Assembly (NCBI GenBank): GCA_022601195.1
Contig: JAHZIX010000045.1
Location: 186,001-250,000, forward strand
From: Deltaproteobacteria bacterium
GTDB taxonomy: Bacteria; Acidobacteriota; Thermoanaerobaculia; Multivoradales; JAHZIX01
Reading direction: 5' to 3'
DNA length: 64,000 bases
Part shown: piece after piece, positions 32,689 through 41,965 of the stretch
Layout: each line of letters opens with the position of its first letter
Position numbering within the stretch: position 1 is the first letter of the stretch
Notes under the pieces: model-generated
The model's input: only the letters and a program-made list of their open reading frames with translations
Databases searched by the model: none
What the model was told of the DNA's origin: nothing
Translations under genes and position numbers: made by a program

Positions 32689-35049
32689 TCAGCGGTAAGG
32701 AAGATATTTGACGTAGATCCGGTACAGCAGATCCGGGGGTCTTTTTTCGTAGGTGTCGGCAAAAAGAGCGTGACGCTCGGCTTCGCTGTCCTCGGGAGCT
32801 AGCTCAAAGGCTTCTCGAAAATTACTCGTAGCCCCGCTTCTATTTCCCCTCTGAAGGTCTCGCACGCCAAGGTTGTAGTAGCAATCCACGATCAGATGAA
32901 TGATGTCGGGGTTGCTCTTGTCTTGCAGGTGGAACCGCCAAAGATCTCGCAGCGCCTCGTCCCACTCTCGGTCCTCGATGAGTTGTAGCTGACTACTGAA
33001 GGGGCGTAGGTTCTCGTCTGCTTGCCTGGAAAGCTCCAGCTCTTCCGGCTCCAAAGGCGCTATCTGGCTAGCCTCCTCGAGGGTTGAACGCACCAGCAGG
33101 AACTCTCTCTGGTCTGCATGACTCCATGCCGCTGCCATGAGCTGTTCCCTCTGCCGGACCAGTTCCGGGGCTAACGTCTCCTCCTCCACCACCTCCTGGG
33201 GCGCCGACCACTCGGCGATCAAAGCCTGAGCATCCCCATAGTGAGGGCTGTCGGCCTGAATTCGCTTGAGTTGCGACAAGGCCAGTTTTTCCTTGCCGCT
33301 TTCGTGGAGCTTACGGGCTCGTTGGATAGGGTCGGCCTTGGGTGCCTGCTCCGCAGCGCCTTCTTTAGCATTGGGGAAGAAGGAATCGCGGTTCGTGAAC
33401 AGGTACCAAGCCCCAGCTCCGACCAAAAGCAAAACCACCAATCCGATTCCCAAGAATTTCCGGCTCACTTTGCCGCCACCCTTGGCAGCGGGAGTCGACG
33501 ACTCGGAGCTTCTGGCGGGTACCGAGCCGGGTTCCGGCGGCACCATGATCTCCTCCAGGAGGTCCGCTTCCGCGCTTTCCGGCCCTTCGGAATTGGGCAG
33601 GGCCGAGCCCACCCTCGACGAATCTACCGGAGGCAACGGGACACCTTCGGCCTCAGCAGTAGAAATCTGCTCCAGGAGCTCGCTCGCTGCGACATGAGAT
33701 GGCTGCAACTCGAGGACGCGCTCGAAAGCCTCGCGGGCCTTCGCAGCGTCTCCTTGCTCCCAAGCGGTTAGACCATCGTGGTACACCTCTTCTACCTGGC
33801 GCTCACTTTCCGCCTTGAGCCGACGAGCCTTCTCAATGCGTTGGGAGGCTTCCTCGTTGTCGACATCGATGAGGAAGATGCGTGACCAGGCATCGATAGC
33901 TCCCTGATGGTCTCCTTGTTGAAAAGCCTTCTGCCCATCGGCGAGAAGCTCGTTGATACGTTCGTCTCCGGAATCGGGAATCTCTGCCCCCGCAGACTCC
34001 GCCTCTCCAGCACCGGGATCCCCTGCGAAGGCGCCAAAGACATCCTCCTCGAGAGCAGGAGCCGCCGGACCTGACGGTTCCGCAGTGAGCTCATCGTCCA
34101 ACCCTCCCGGGGAGCCTAGGGAAAAGGCTGCAAATGGATCGTCGTCGGCATCGGCCCCAAGGACCTCACCCCCTAGGTCGGCCTCGAGGGCCGCAAAGGG
34201 ATCCTCCTCAAAAGATGCGGATTCGTCGGGTCCAGCGACCACCGCAGCTTCCTTCGGAGGCGAAGCCTCTTCCAGAGAAGGAGGGTTCGTTGGGGTAGCG
34301 GCCTCAAAAGCAGGAGCTGGAGCTGGCGGCTCAGCCTGTACGGCGAAAGCTGCGAGGGGGTCGTCGTCCAGGCTCGGCAATGAGGCTGAGACCGAGCTCG
34401 CGGCAGCGGCCTGTTCCACGGGAGGTATCGACGCCTCTGGGTTCGAGTCTGCTAGCTCGAAGTCATCTGCGGGCTTTTCTAGATCTAGAGAGAAATCCAG
34501 AGGGATGCGGACGGTGGCGGAAGGGTCCGACTGAGTCGAGGCTAGCTGCTCCAGCGGAGCGATACCGGGATGCTGTGGGTCTAAAGCCTTGGCCTTGGCC
34601 AGTAGGCCAGCCACTTTCTGAATCTCACCCGCTCTGACCGCCTCCCGGGCAGACTCCAAGAATCCGGAAACGTAGGGCTCGGCCTCCAGCCGAGACCTGG
34701 CCTCGCTCAGAAGTCCACCGAGCTCTGCGTCTCCAGCAATGGCAGACTCATTGGCTGAGGCGTACTCCAGAAGGTCTTCGAATCGGCGATTCTCGAGAAG
34801 AGCCTTCATCTCGCCTAGGTGGTCTACTGACGGCTCCTCGGCTTCGCTAGCCGTCGCGTCCATCGTTCGGAGTAGCTCGGCTAGCTTGCGAGCCGGCTCG
34901 AATTCCGCATCCAGCTTGAGAATGAAGTCACAGCCCAATTGGGCTTCCTGGCGCTTCCCCTTACGAGCCGACTCCAGAGTCTGCTCGAAGGTCGAGATAA
35001 TGCGCGACTTAATATCGTCAGAGAGGGATGGGTTTCCAGGATATTCCAT
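32689..35049 (-). CDS. Large membrane-anchored TPR protein
   Basis: 786 residues. N-terminal helical repeats (about 1-180) are followed by a long Pro/Ala/Asp/Glu-rich linker (about 190-385) containing repeated DDPFAAF or EEDPFAAL-like motifs. TPR units follow (about 385-490, GQKAFQQGDHQGAIDAWSRI and TAWEQGDAAKAREAFERVLE), then one transmembrane helix (about 558-577, KFLGIGLVVLLLVGAGAWYL) and a periplasmic TPR-like part to the end. Large cytosolic and smaller periplasmic halves suggest a scaffold. The repeated DPFAAF motif resembles FHA/polarity-protein linkers in myxobacteria, but I assign no function. Confidence 0.85.
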   Translation of the reverse strand: MEYPGNPSLSDDIKSRIISTFEQTLESARKGKRQEAQLGCDFILKLDAEFEPARKLAELLRTMDATASEAEEPSVDHLGEMKALLENRRFEDLLEYASANESAIAGDAELGGLLSEARSRLEAEPYVSGFLESAREAVRAGEIQKVAGLLAKAKALDPQHPGIAPLEQLASTQSDPSATVRIPLDFSLDLEKPADDFELADSNPEASIPPVEQAAAASSVSASLPSLDDDPLAAFAVQAEPPAPAPAFEAATPTNPPSLEEASPPKEAAVVAGPDESASFEEDPFAALEADLGGEVLGADADDDPFAAFSLGSPGGLDDELTAEPSGPAAPALEEDVFGAFAGDPGAGEAESAGAEIPDSGDERINELLADGQKAFQQGDHQGAIDAWSRIFLIDVDNEEASQRIEKARRLKAESERQVEEVYHDGLTAWEQGDAAKAREAFERVLELQPSHVAASELLEQISTAEAEGVPLPPVDSSRVGSALPNSEGPESAEADLLEEIMVPPEPGSVPARSSESSTPAAKGGGKVSRKFLGIGLVVLLLVGAGAWYLFTNRDSFFPNAKEGAAEQAPKADPIQRARKLHESGKEKLALSQLKRIQADSPHYGDAQALIAEWSAPQEVVEEETLAPELVRQREQLMAAAWSHADQREFLLVRSTLEEASQIAPLEPEELELSRQADENLRPFSSQLQLIEDREWDEALRDLWRFHLQDKSNPDIIHLIVDCYYNLGVRDLQRGNRSGATSNFREAFELAPEDSEAERHALFADTYEKRPPDLLYRIYVKYLPYR

Positions 35050-35278
35050 ATCTTTACGCTTTTTCTTCTCCGCAGGCGCCTTCGCCTTCGGAACTGTTCG
35101 CCGACCCTCGCGGTCGTCGATCTAGCCATTTTCAGGGCTCGTTGCGAGCCTTGGGGGGGCTCAGAGCCTATCGCGGCTCCATACGAATGCACAAATAGCT
35201 TCCCCCCGCCAGAGGCTGCCGAGCACGGAAGCGTTCTTTCCTGGTTCGAGAAAGCTCGCTGGGTTCTCGGAACTCCTT

Positions 35279-36772
35279 CTAGTCCCTCTGATCAGGCCCT
35301 GTTCCCGTACTTTCTTCCGAAGCTTCCCCATTCCGATGCTGGCGATCCCGCAGCTCTGCCACCAGCCGATGTGGCATTCCTCCAAAAGCTCCAGACGACA
35401 TTGTCGCGACCACGTCCTCCGGCTGCGCTTCATCCAATGCCCTACGGAAGACCTCCTCTACGTCGCTGCACTGGTGAGCGCTTACCCCCTGGGATTCCAA
35501 ATCCATGACCAGTTGCTGCAGGTCGACCAGATCTTCTTGTTCAAATCGCGCAGCGTGGAAAATGGGCGCCAGAAGCACTCTATGAGCCTCCGCAAAAGCC
35601 TCGCTATATGCCTGCTGGAACATTCGGCGCCCTGCCGTCAAACTGCGCGGCTCAAAAAGGATGACCCGACGACGATCGGGGTAGCGACTCTTCAGGCCCG
35701 CGATGGATGCCTTTACGGCCGTCGGGTGGTGAGCGAAGTCATCCACCACGATGACGCCGCCGTGGTCACCCAACTCCTCCAGGCGCCGCTTCGCTCCGGA
35801 GAAAGTTGCCAGAGCCCCTACGACCTCGTCTTCCGGGAGCCCATCTCGACGAGCTACGGCCCACACCGCCATGGCATTGAGCAGGTTGTGCCGGCCCGGA
35901 GCCAACACTTGAACCTCCCGCCATCCATGGCGACCGGGCAACTCACAACGGCTTCCATGGGGTCCCTCTTGGACTCCTGCGACGCCTCCTCGGGGATGCA
36001 CCTCATTGGTCTCGCTCATGCCATAAAACACCACCGGACAGGCGGCGTTGGAAGCGACGCTGCGCACCTGGGAAGAGTCCCCCCAAGCGGCAAGAAAACC
36101 CTCAGCGGGCAACAAGCGCACCAGACTTTCATAGGAACGAAGCAAGGTCGCTGGATCCGGATAGAGGTCCGCGTGATCGTATTCGACACTGGTGAGAATG
36201 GCTGATTCCGGACGGTAGTGGAGAAATTTCGGCCCGCGATCGAAGTAGGCGGCGTTGTATTCATCCCCTTCGATGACAAATCGCTTTCCGGATCCCAGAT
36301 GGAAACTCGCCTGAAGATTGCGTGGAACGCCGCCGATGAGGTACCCGGGCTCCCTGCCACACTGGTCATAGACCCAAGCCGCTAGGGTTGTCGTGGTGGT
36401 CTTGCCGTGGGTACCGGAAACCACCAAGGACTGGCGCCCACGGAGCAGGAATCGAGCCACTGCCTGGGGCATCGAGATCCTCTCCAGGCCTTCCTCCTCA
36501 GCTTTCACAGCCTCGGGGTTGGAACGGTGAACGGCATTGCCAACAATCACCAGGTCGGGTTGGCCGGAGGCTGAGTCCCCCCTCAGGTGAGCTTCGTCAT
36601 ACCCCACGAGGGGTTCTATCCCTGCAGTTGATAGCAGAGTACTCATGGGTGGATAGAGCGGGCCATCGACTCCTCGGACTTTGTGGCCCAGCTCTTGCAG
36701 TAGGCAAGCGAGAGGAGCCATCCCAGTTCCGCCGATAGCGATGCAGTAAATGTCGAGTGAGGTGTCGGTCAC
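35279..36772 (-). CDS. mpl: UDP-N-acetylmuramate:L-Ala-gamma-D-Glu-meso-DAP ligase (Mpl)
   Basis: Cytoplasmic muropeptide recycling enzyme that attaches recovered murein tripeptide to UDP-MurNAc. The 497 residues show the Mur-ligase order: N-terminal Rossmann domain (YCIAIGGTGMAPLACLLQEL), ATP-binding P-loop VSGTHGKTTTTTLAAWV near 118 and a central DDFAHHPTAVKASI motif typical of Mpl. The C-terminal part extends about 30 residues beyond the last domain. Start GTG at 36772. MurC is the alternative, but the VDGPLYPPMS segment and DFAHHPTAV context favour Mpl. Confidence 0.88.
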   Translation of the reverse strand: MTDTSLDIYCIAIGGTGMAPLACLLQELGHKVRGVDGPLYPPMSTLLSTAGIEPLVGYDEAHLRGDSASGQPDLVIVGNAVHRSNPEAVKAEEEGLERISMPQAVARFLLRGRQSLVVSGTHGKTTTTTLAAWVYDQCGREPGYLIGGVPRNLQASFHLGSGKRFVIEGDEYNAAYFDRGPKFLHYRPESAILTSVEYDHADLYPDPATLLRSYESLVRLLPAEGFLAAWGDSSQVRSVASNAACPVVFYGMSETNEVHPRGGVAGVQEGPHGSRCELPGRHGWREVQVLAPGRHNLLNAMAVWAVARRDGLPEDEVVGALATFSGAKRRLEELGDHGGVIVVDDFAHHPTAVKASIAGLKSRYPDRRRVILFEPRSLTAGRRMFQQAYSEAFAEAHRVLLAPIFHAARFEQEDLVDLQQLVMDLESQGVSAHQCSDVEEVFRRALDEAQPEDVVATMSSGAFGGMPHRLVAELRDRQHRNGEASEESTGTGPDQRD

Positions 36773-36877
36773 GATTCGGGGTTTCCCTGGATTTGCCAGT
36801 GTAACATTGTGGATTGGATGACCAGGGCACGGACTCGTCTGGGAACTTGCCGATAGTCACGCGAAGGAGCAAAAAGC

Positions 36878-37894
36878 ATGAAGTCTCTACTTTCTAACGC
36901 CATTTTGGCACTTGCCGGAGTGGGCCTATGGGTACTCCCCTTGGCTGCTCAAGATGCCGCGGCTCCCAAGGCCGTGGTCTCTGAGACGATTCTGGACCTG
37001 GGCATCGTGCCCAAGGGAGATCAGGCGAAATTCGAGTTCGTCGTTCGCAACGAGGGCACAGCGGAGCTCGAAATCACCGAGGTGCGTCCCGCCTGTGGCT
37101 GTACGGTGGCTCAGTTCGAGTCTCGTATTCCTCCCGGGGGTAGCGGAAAGATCACCGCGGTCCTCGACACCACAAATCTCTACGGGGCCAACAGCAAAAC
37201 CCTCACCGTATTTACCAACGACCCCGCCAACGCCACCATGGTCTTGACCGTGAAGAGCGACGTCAAACCCTACCTTGCGGCGAGCCCGGGCTATGCCCGT
37301 TTCAATACGGTACAGCTTGAACATGAAGGGACGATAACCCAAAACCTCTGGGCCGAGGACGGTAACGACTTCAAGGTCGTCAGTGCCGAAGCGCCCTACC
37401 CCTTCATGAGAACTTCTTTCCGCGAAGCCACGGAAGAGGAAAAGATCGAGAAAGGGAAAGGTCGCCAGTGGCTGGTGGACATCACCCTCGCCTCCGATGC
37501 GCCGGTGGGTGCCCTCACCAAGCACCTAGTGATCACGACAGACCACCCGAAACAGAAGTGGGTCAAGATTCCCGTGTCCGGTTTCGTCCGTCCTGTCGTC
37601 GCGGTCACTCCTCCTCAGGTAAATTTTCGCAGCGTCGACCTGAACGAGCCGAAGAGCACTCACCTGCTTTTCAAGAACTTCGCCACAGAGCTGGTTCACG
37701 TCACTGGCGTCGAAAGCAACATGGAAAACCTTACCGCCACTGTGGTGCCGGTGGAGGAAGGACGCAGCTACCGGGTGAGCCTGGAGATGGGCCCGACCTC
37801 CAAGAAAGGACCGTTTTCCGGCAAGCTGACCATCGCCACCGATAGCAAGAAAGTCCCCTCCGTCGAGGTAGAAATCAGCGGTGCGGTGATTTAA
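36878..37894 (+). CDS. Exported DUF1573 protein
   Basis: A 338-residue protein with a signal peptide (about 1-24, ending LAAQ), followed by a DUF1573 domain (about 35-130, with FEFVVRNEGTAELEITEV and the cysteine-bearing RPACGCTVAQF) and a second, similar beta-sandwich region. DUF1573 domains are Ig-like and found in secreted proteins of Bacteroidota, Planctomycetota and Acidobacteriota; their role is unknown. Ribosome site AAGGAGC lies 9 nt before ATG. It is a single gene with a strong terminator after it. Confidence 0.85.
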   Translation: MKSLLSNAILALAGVGLWVLPLAAQDAAAPKAVVSETILDLGIVPKGDQAKFEFVVRNEGTAELEITEVRPACGCTVAQFESRIPPGGSGKITAVLDTTNLYGANSKTLTVFTNDPANATMVLTVKSDVKPYLAASPGYARFNTVQLEHEGTITQNLWAEDGNDFKVVSAEAPYPFMRTSFREATEEEKIEKGKGRQWLVDITLASDAPVGALTKHLVITTDHPKQKWVKIPVSGFVRPVVAVTPPQVNFRSVDLNEPKSTHLLFKNFATELVHVTGVESNMENLTATVVPVEEGRSYRVSLEMGPTSKKGPFSGKLTIATDSKKVPSVEVEISGAVI

Positions 37895-37949
37895 CCGCCC
37901 CCTCCTGGACGGCCCCAGACGTTTCGGCGTTACAGGGACCTTCGAAATG

Positions 37950-37987
37950 GGCTGAAGCGCTCTTCGCGCTTCAGCCTTTCTTTGTTT
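37950..37987 (+). terminator. Intrinsic terminator after the DUF1573 gene
   Basis: An 11-bp perfect stem, GGCTGAAGCGC (37950-37960) / GCGCTTCAGCC (37966-37976) with loop TCTTC, is followed by TTTCTTTGTTT. It lies 55 nt after the stop, between convergent genes. Confidence 0.88.
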
Positions 37988-38030
37988 GGGCTCTAGGGTG
38001 CAGCCCCAACTCCCTGAGCTGGCTTCTGAG

Positions 38031-38861
38031 TTACCGACTCGGAGGACCCCACAGATTCTTTTCATCCTTGGGGGGCGCCGCCCGGCGCCGGCCCTTGGAG
38101 CGAACTTCTTCCACTTCGCCGAGGATCTCCGCCAGAACTCTATTCTGCGCTTCACAGAGGTCAGAAATTCCCTTGAGGGCTAGGTCCAACAAGACATCTA
38201 GCTCATCTCGCCGAAAGGTGCTTCCTTCTCCCGTACCCTGAATCTCCACGAAGGTTCCGTCCGCCGTGCCCACGACATTCATATCGACTTCCGCGACCTG
38301 GTCCTCGCTATATTCGAGGTCCAGAAGTGGAACTCCCTCGACGACTCCCACGGACGTTGCGGCCAACTGAGCCCGCAGGGGCCAGCGATCGATGTCTCCC
38401 GCTAGGAACAGTCGAGCCAAGGCTTCCGCCGTCGCAACGTAGGCAGCGGTGATGGCTGCGGTTCTCGTGCCGCCATCCGCCTGGAGGACATCACAGTCCA
38501 CCGTCAGGGTCCGATCCGGAAGCGCACTCAGGTCTACCACCGCCCGAAGGCTCCGGCCAATCAAACGTTGAATCTCTGAACTACGGCCCGAAGGTCGCCC
38601 GCGGGACACCTCCCGGCCAGAACGAGTGTGGGTCGCGCGGGGCAACATTGCGTATTCCGCGGTAAGCCATCCCTGGCCACTGTCTTTGAGAAATCCCGGG
38701 ACACGGTTTTCTACGCTCGCGGAAACGAGAACCCTCGTGTCACCGACATCGATGAGAGCTGATCCCTCTGCAAACTTCATGGCCCCCAGGCGGAGAGTCA
38801 CTGGACGCAGGGCATCCTCCGACCGGCCATGGAATCGGACAAACTTCTTGGTATCCGGCAT
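38031..38861 (-). CDS. rph: Ribonuclease PH
   Basis: Phosphorolytic 3'-5' exoribonuclease that trims tRNA 3' ends. Of 276 residues, the RNase PH fold covers about 8-240, with KFAEGSALIDVGDTRVLVSA, the TRSGREVSRGRPSGRSSEIQ RNA/phosphate region and the active-site-side DCDVLQADGGTRTAAITAAY. The C-terminus extends by about 30 basic residues (RSKGRRRAAPP) not in most homologs. ATG at 38861 has GGAGAG 6 nt upstream. It is the last gene of the amidase-gerMN-murI-rph operon. Confidence 0.94.
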   Translation of the reverse strand: MPDTKKFVRFHGRSEDALRPVTLRLGAMKFAEGSALIDVGDTRVLVSASVENRVPGFLKDSGQGWLTAEYAMLPRATHTRSGREVSRGRPSGRSSEIQRLIGRSLRAVVDLSALPDRTLTVDCDVLQADGGTRTAAITAAYVATAEALARLFLAGDIDRWPLRAQLAATSVGVVEGVPLLDLEYSEDQVAEVDMNVVGTADGTFVEIQGTGEGSTFRRDELDVLLDLALKGISDLCEAQNRVLAEILGEVEEVRSKGRRRAAPPKDEKNLWGPPSR

Positions 38862-38880
38862 GAAACTCTCCCTTAGTCGT

Positions 38881-39663
38881 CTACACGTCTACCCATTCCG
38901 GCTCCGATGGCAAATCGCCGAGGATTTGCCGCGCCAGTCGGGCGAAACTCTCTCCTGCATCTGTGAGGCACGTTTGTACGAGACCTTCTGCAGTGGGTTC
39001 CAGTAGATCCGCCGCCGCCAATCCCTGGGAAACCTTTTGAGCCACGATTTGGGCCGAATCTGCAAGGTGTACCTCGTCTCCCAAAACCCGCTGCAAAATG
39101 GGCTTGAGCATCGGGTAATGGGTACACCCAAGGACCACCGTATCCACTTCCGCTCGGCGCAGGGGTTCGAGGTATCGCCGGGCCACGGCTTCCACGACCT
39201 CGCCATCCAACCACCCCTCTTCCACCAAAGGAACGAAAAGGGGACAAGCATGGCTGAAGACCGCCGCTTCCGGCCGCCACCGCCGAAGAGCCTCACCATA
39301 GGCATCGGATCGCACAGTGGATTCCGTTGCGATGACCCCGATCCGGTCGTTCCTGGTCATCTTTGCCGCCCATTCGGCGCCCGGCTCAACCACCCCCCAG
39401 GTGGGATGGTCGAAGCGGAGATGAGGTAAGGCCAGCGCCGACGCCGTGTTGCAGGCAACCACAACAGCCTTGACGCCGCGAGAACTCAGGAACTTCAGGT
39501 TGCGCTCGGTATAGCGCTGCACTGTCGATGCAGATTTGGTCCCATAGGGCAACCGAGCGGTGTCGCCCAAGTACAGAATGGATTCCTTGGGGAGACATTG
39601 GCGCAGAGCCGCCACGACGGTGAGCCCTCCCACTCCGGAGTCAAAGACCCCGATGGGCTTCAA
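38881..39663 (-). CDS. murI: Glutamate racemase
   Basis: Makes D-glutamate for peptidoglycan. The 260 residues carry the N-terminal PIGVFDSGVGGLTVV and the two catalytic cysteines Cys71 (VACNTASA) and about Cys182 (LGCTHYPML). Full length. Start overlaps the GerMN gene stop by 4 nt; rph follows 19 nt downstream. Confidence 0.95.
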   Translation of the reverse strand: MKPIGVFDSGVGGLTVVAALRQCLPKESILYLGDTARLPYGTKSASTVQRYTERNLKFLSSRGVKAVVVACNTASALALPHLRFDHPTWGVVEPGAEWAAKMTRNDRIGVIATESTVRSDAYGEALRRWRPEAAVFSHACPLFVPLVEEGWLDGEVVEAVARRYLEPLRRAEVDTVVLGCTHYPMLKPILQRVLGDEVHLADSAQIVAQKVSQGLAAADLLEPTAEGLVQTCLTDAGESFARLARQILGDLPSEPEWVDV

Positions 39664-40235
39664 GAGTGTCCCGCCACCAAAGATAGCCGCGGACCCAGAG
39701 CTTGTCCGGTATCGACGTGGCCGGCAAAACTGGCTCGCTGATTTCCGTTCCAGAGGAGCACCAGACGCTCGACTTCCGACACGTTGAGGACGACGGAGTT
39801 CACCAAGCTAAATATGGCGAGGGTCTCCTGAAGGGAGCCGGCCGCTGGCGGTGGACCGCTATCGCGGCGATGCAGATCTACGTAGGCCACCGGCTCGGTG
39901 CCCAAGTAGACAGCCGCTAGCTCCACTCCCTCGGGGAAGGCCGACCACAGACGACGATTCCGGGGGCCGGCCAAGAGTTGTTCGACGAGCCCCCGAATAC
40001 GTTTCTCCGGCGAGCCGGAGGATGTTTCGACTTGCTCGGAATGCAACTTCCCATCCGGGCCAGGAAAGTAGAGGGTCGCTGAAATCAGGTTCGAGTCTCC
40101 AGAACCCAGCGACTGACCCGGATCACTGGCAAGACCCGAGCTCGACCCGCGCCCCCACGGCCCCCAAAACAGCAACCCCAAGACGAGAATCACTACCGCA
40201 ACCAGGAGAATCGACAGAGCGACCCTTCGATTCAC
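39660..40235 (-). CDS. Membrane-anchored GerMN-domain protein
   Basis: A 191-residue protein with one N-terminal transmembrane or signal segment (about 7-25, LSILLVAVVILVLGLLFWG) and a GerMN domain in the C-terminal half (about 50-185, TLYFPGPDGKLHSEQVE and LVEQLLAGPRNRRLWSAFP). GerM-like domains occur in sporulating and non-sporulating bacteria beside cell-wall genes. It overlaps amidase and murI by 4 nt each, so a peptidoglycan role is likely. Confidence 0.83.
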   Translation of the reverse strand: MNRRVALSILLVAVVILVLGLLFWGPWGRGSSSGLASDPGQSLGSGDSNLISATLYFPGPDGKLHSEQVETSSGSPEKRIRGLVEQLLAGPRNRRLWSAFPEGVELAAVYLGTEPVAYVDLHRRDSGPPPAAGSLQETLAIFSLVNSVVLNVSEVERLVLLWNGNQRASFAGHVDTGQALGPRLSLVAGHS

Positions 40236-41779
40236 GGCACTTCCTCGTCGGTCGCTGGGCTCTCGGGGCGGTGCTCCACGGTCGCCTTATATCGAGAGAC
40301 TGCTCGGACCAGCGCTTCGACCAATTGGGCCCGGTAGGCCGGATCCTGCAACTTGGCTTCTTCCCTTGGATTACTGATGAAACCAAGCTCGACCAGGACG
40401 GCAGGCATGGAAGCTCCCATCAAGACCTTGAAGGGAGCCTGCTTGACCCCTCGATCACGAAGACTCAGAGCCTCGTTGAGCTCCCCCTGGATCAGGGTAG
40501 CGAACCGCAAACTCTCGGAGAGGTGGTGACTCTGACTCATATCCCACAAAATGAGCTGTAGATCATAGAGTGGGTCAGCTTGACCTCCTGTGGATTCTCC
40601 GCCGTCTCCGCCGGCTTGATTTTCTATAGCAGCGATATCCGCTGCGCCGGCGTCGGAGGCCTCCGGGTTCAAAATGAAAGTCTCGGCGCCGTGGGCGGAA
40701 GATCCAAACGAGGAATTCAGATGGAGAGAGATAAACAGATCCGCCTTGTTTTGATTCGCGATCGCTGGCCTCGACTGTAGGGCAAGATTCTCGTCGGTCT
40801 CCCGCGTCAGGACCACCCGCACCGCCATGCGGCGTTCTAGGTGGCGCTTCAATGTCCTCGCCAGAATGAGCGTCAAATCCTTCTCTGCGGACCCGCTAGC
40901 CCCCAGGGCACCGCTCTCCGAGCCGCCATGTCCCGGGTCTATGACAATGGTCCGGATCCCTCCCCGACGCCTTGGCCGCACCAAGCTCGGCTGGTTGACC
41001 GGAGAGCTTCCGACCTCTCGATAGACATCGAAAACCAACCGAAACGGTGAATCCAACACATAGCTCTGAGCAGCTGCATCCTCGGCCAATCGAATGGTGA
41101 TCCTTTGCTCGGAGATCGCCACGCTGCGGACCAGAGGATCTCCTCCTGGCAACCTGCCCTCAGCTTGCAATCGGTCACCCCGAATCAGAATCTCGATCAC
41201 CCCGGGTCGCTCCTCAAGTTGGTAGCGGGGAGCTTCGGAAAACCCGAAGGCCAGGGTTGTCGTTCCTTGCAGATGAACCAGTTGGGGAGAGACCGCCAAG
41301 CTCCGGGAGCTTTGCCCTTGAATCGACAAAACCTGTGAAACCCTATCCCAGGAAAAGCGGTGGCCCAGGTAGACGCCAAAGGTGTTCTCCAGGAAATCCA
41401 ACGGCACCTGAAGCCCGGCTGCAGAAAAAATAGGGGGCTGAGAGAGGACGACGATCTGCTCGCCCATCGTGACAGCCGGACTGCCCGGACCGAAGAGGAC
41501 CTCGTTCTCCAGAAGCCTCAATGTATAGCCCTCTCCGTAAGCACCGGCTTCCACCTCTGCTCCGAGCCCCTGGACCAAGGGTGCGAGAGAGAAGAGGGCT
41601 CCCCCTTCGGTCATCGTTACGGAGATGGGAAAGGTTCGACCGTCGAGATCGGCGGTTCCACTGAGAACCGCTAGGGTCGAAGGCTCATCCGCCGCCATGG
41701 CGGCCGCCTCCCCGAAGATAGTTGTCAGGGCGAAGAAGAGAAGGACGGGAAGAAGAGAATAGGCGGATCGGTTTCGCAC
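40232..41779 (-). CDS. N-acetylmuramoyl-L-alanine amidase (AmiC-like)
   Basis: Periplasmic amidase that cuts the lactyl bond between MurNAc and the stem peptide. An AMIN-like/beta-rich N-terminal half is followed by an Amidase_3 zinc domain beginning IRTIVIDPGHGGSESGALG (zinc His), with FISLHLNSS later and the catalytic Glu in VELGFISNPREE. The start is uncertain. GTG at 41779 gives a clean signal peptide (RNRSAYSLLPVLLFFALTTI) and about 515 residues. A TTG at 41881 would add 34 residues. First gene of a four-gene wall/RNA operon. Confidence 0.88.
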   Translation of the reverse strand: MRNRSAYSLLPVLLFFALTTIFGEAAAMAADEPSTLAVLSGTADLDGRTFPISVTMTEGGALFSLAPLVQGLGAEVEAGAYGEGYTLRLLENEVLFGPGSPAVTMGEQIVVLSQPPIFSAAGLQVPLDFLENTFGVYLGHRFSWDRVSQVLSIQGQSSRSLAVSPQLVHLQGTTTLAFGFSEAPRYQLEERPGVIEILIRGDRLQAEGRLPGGDPLVRSVAISEQRITIRLAEDAAAQSYVLDSPFRLVFDVYREVGSSPVNQPSLVRPRRRGGIRTIVIDPGHGGSESGALGASGSAEKDLTLILARTLKRHLERRMAVRVVLTRETDENLALQSRPAIANQNKADLFISLHLNSSFGSSAHGAETFILNPEASDAGAADIAAIENQAGGDGGESTGGQADPLYDLQLILWDMSQSHHLSESLRFATLIQGELNEALSLRDRGVKQAPFKVLMGASMPAVLVELGFISNPREEAKLQDPAYRAQLVEALVRAVSRYKATVEHRPESPATDEEVP

Positions 41780-41965
41780 CGCAGAAGAATACCATCGACC
41801 CACCCATTTCGAGGCTCTCGGGGGTGGGCTTTCGCAGCTCCGAACCTCAGCAATGAGGAAAGGTTCGGTTCCTCGCCGCAAGCCGCCGCAAAAGGTTGAG
41901 CACCCGCCCCGGGAGAGATTCGATATCGTAGGCGACCTAATGCTCGTTCATGCACCGGAGGAAAT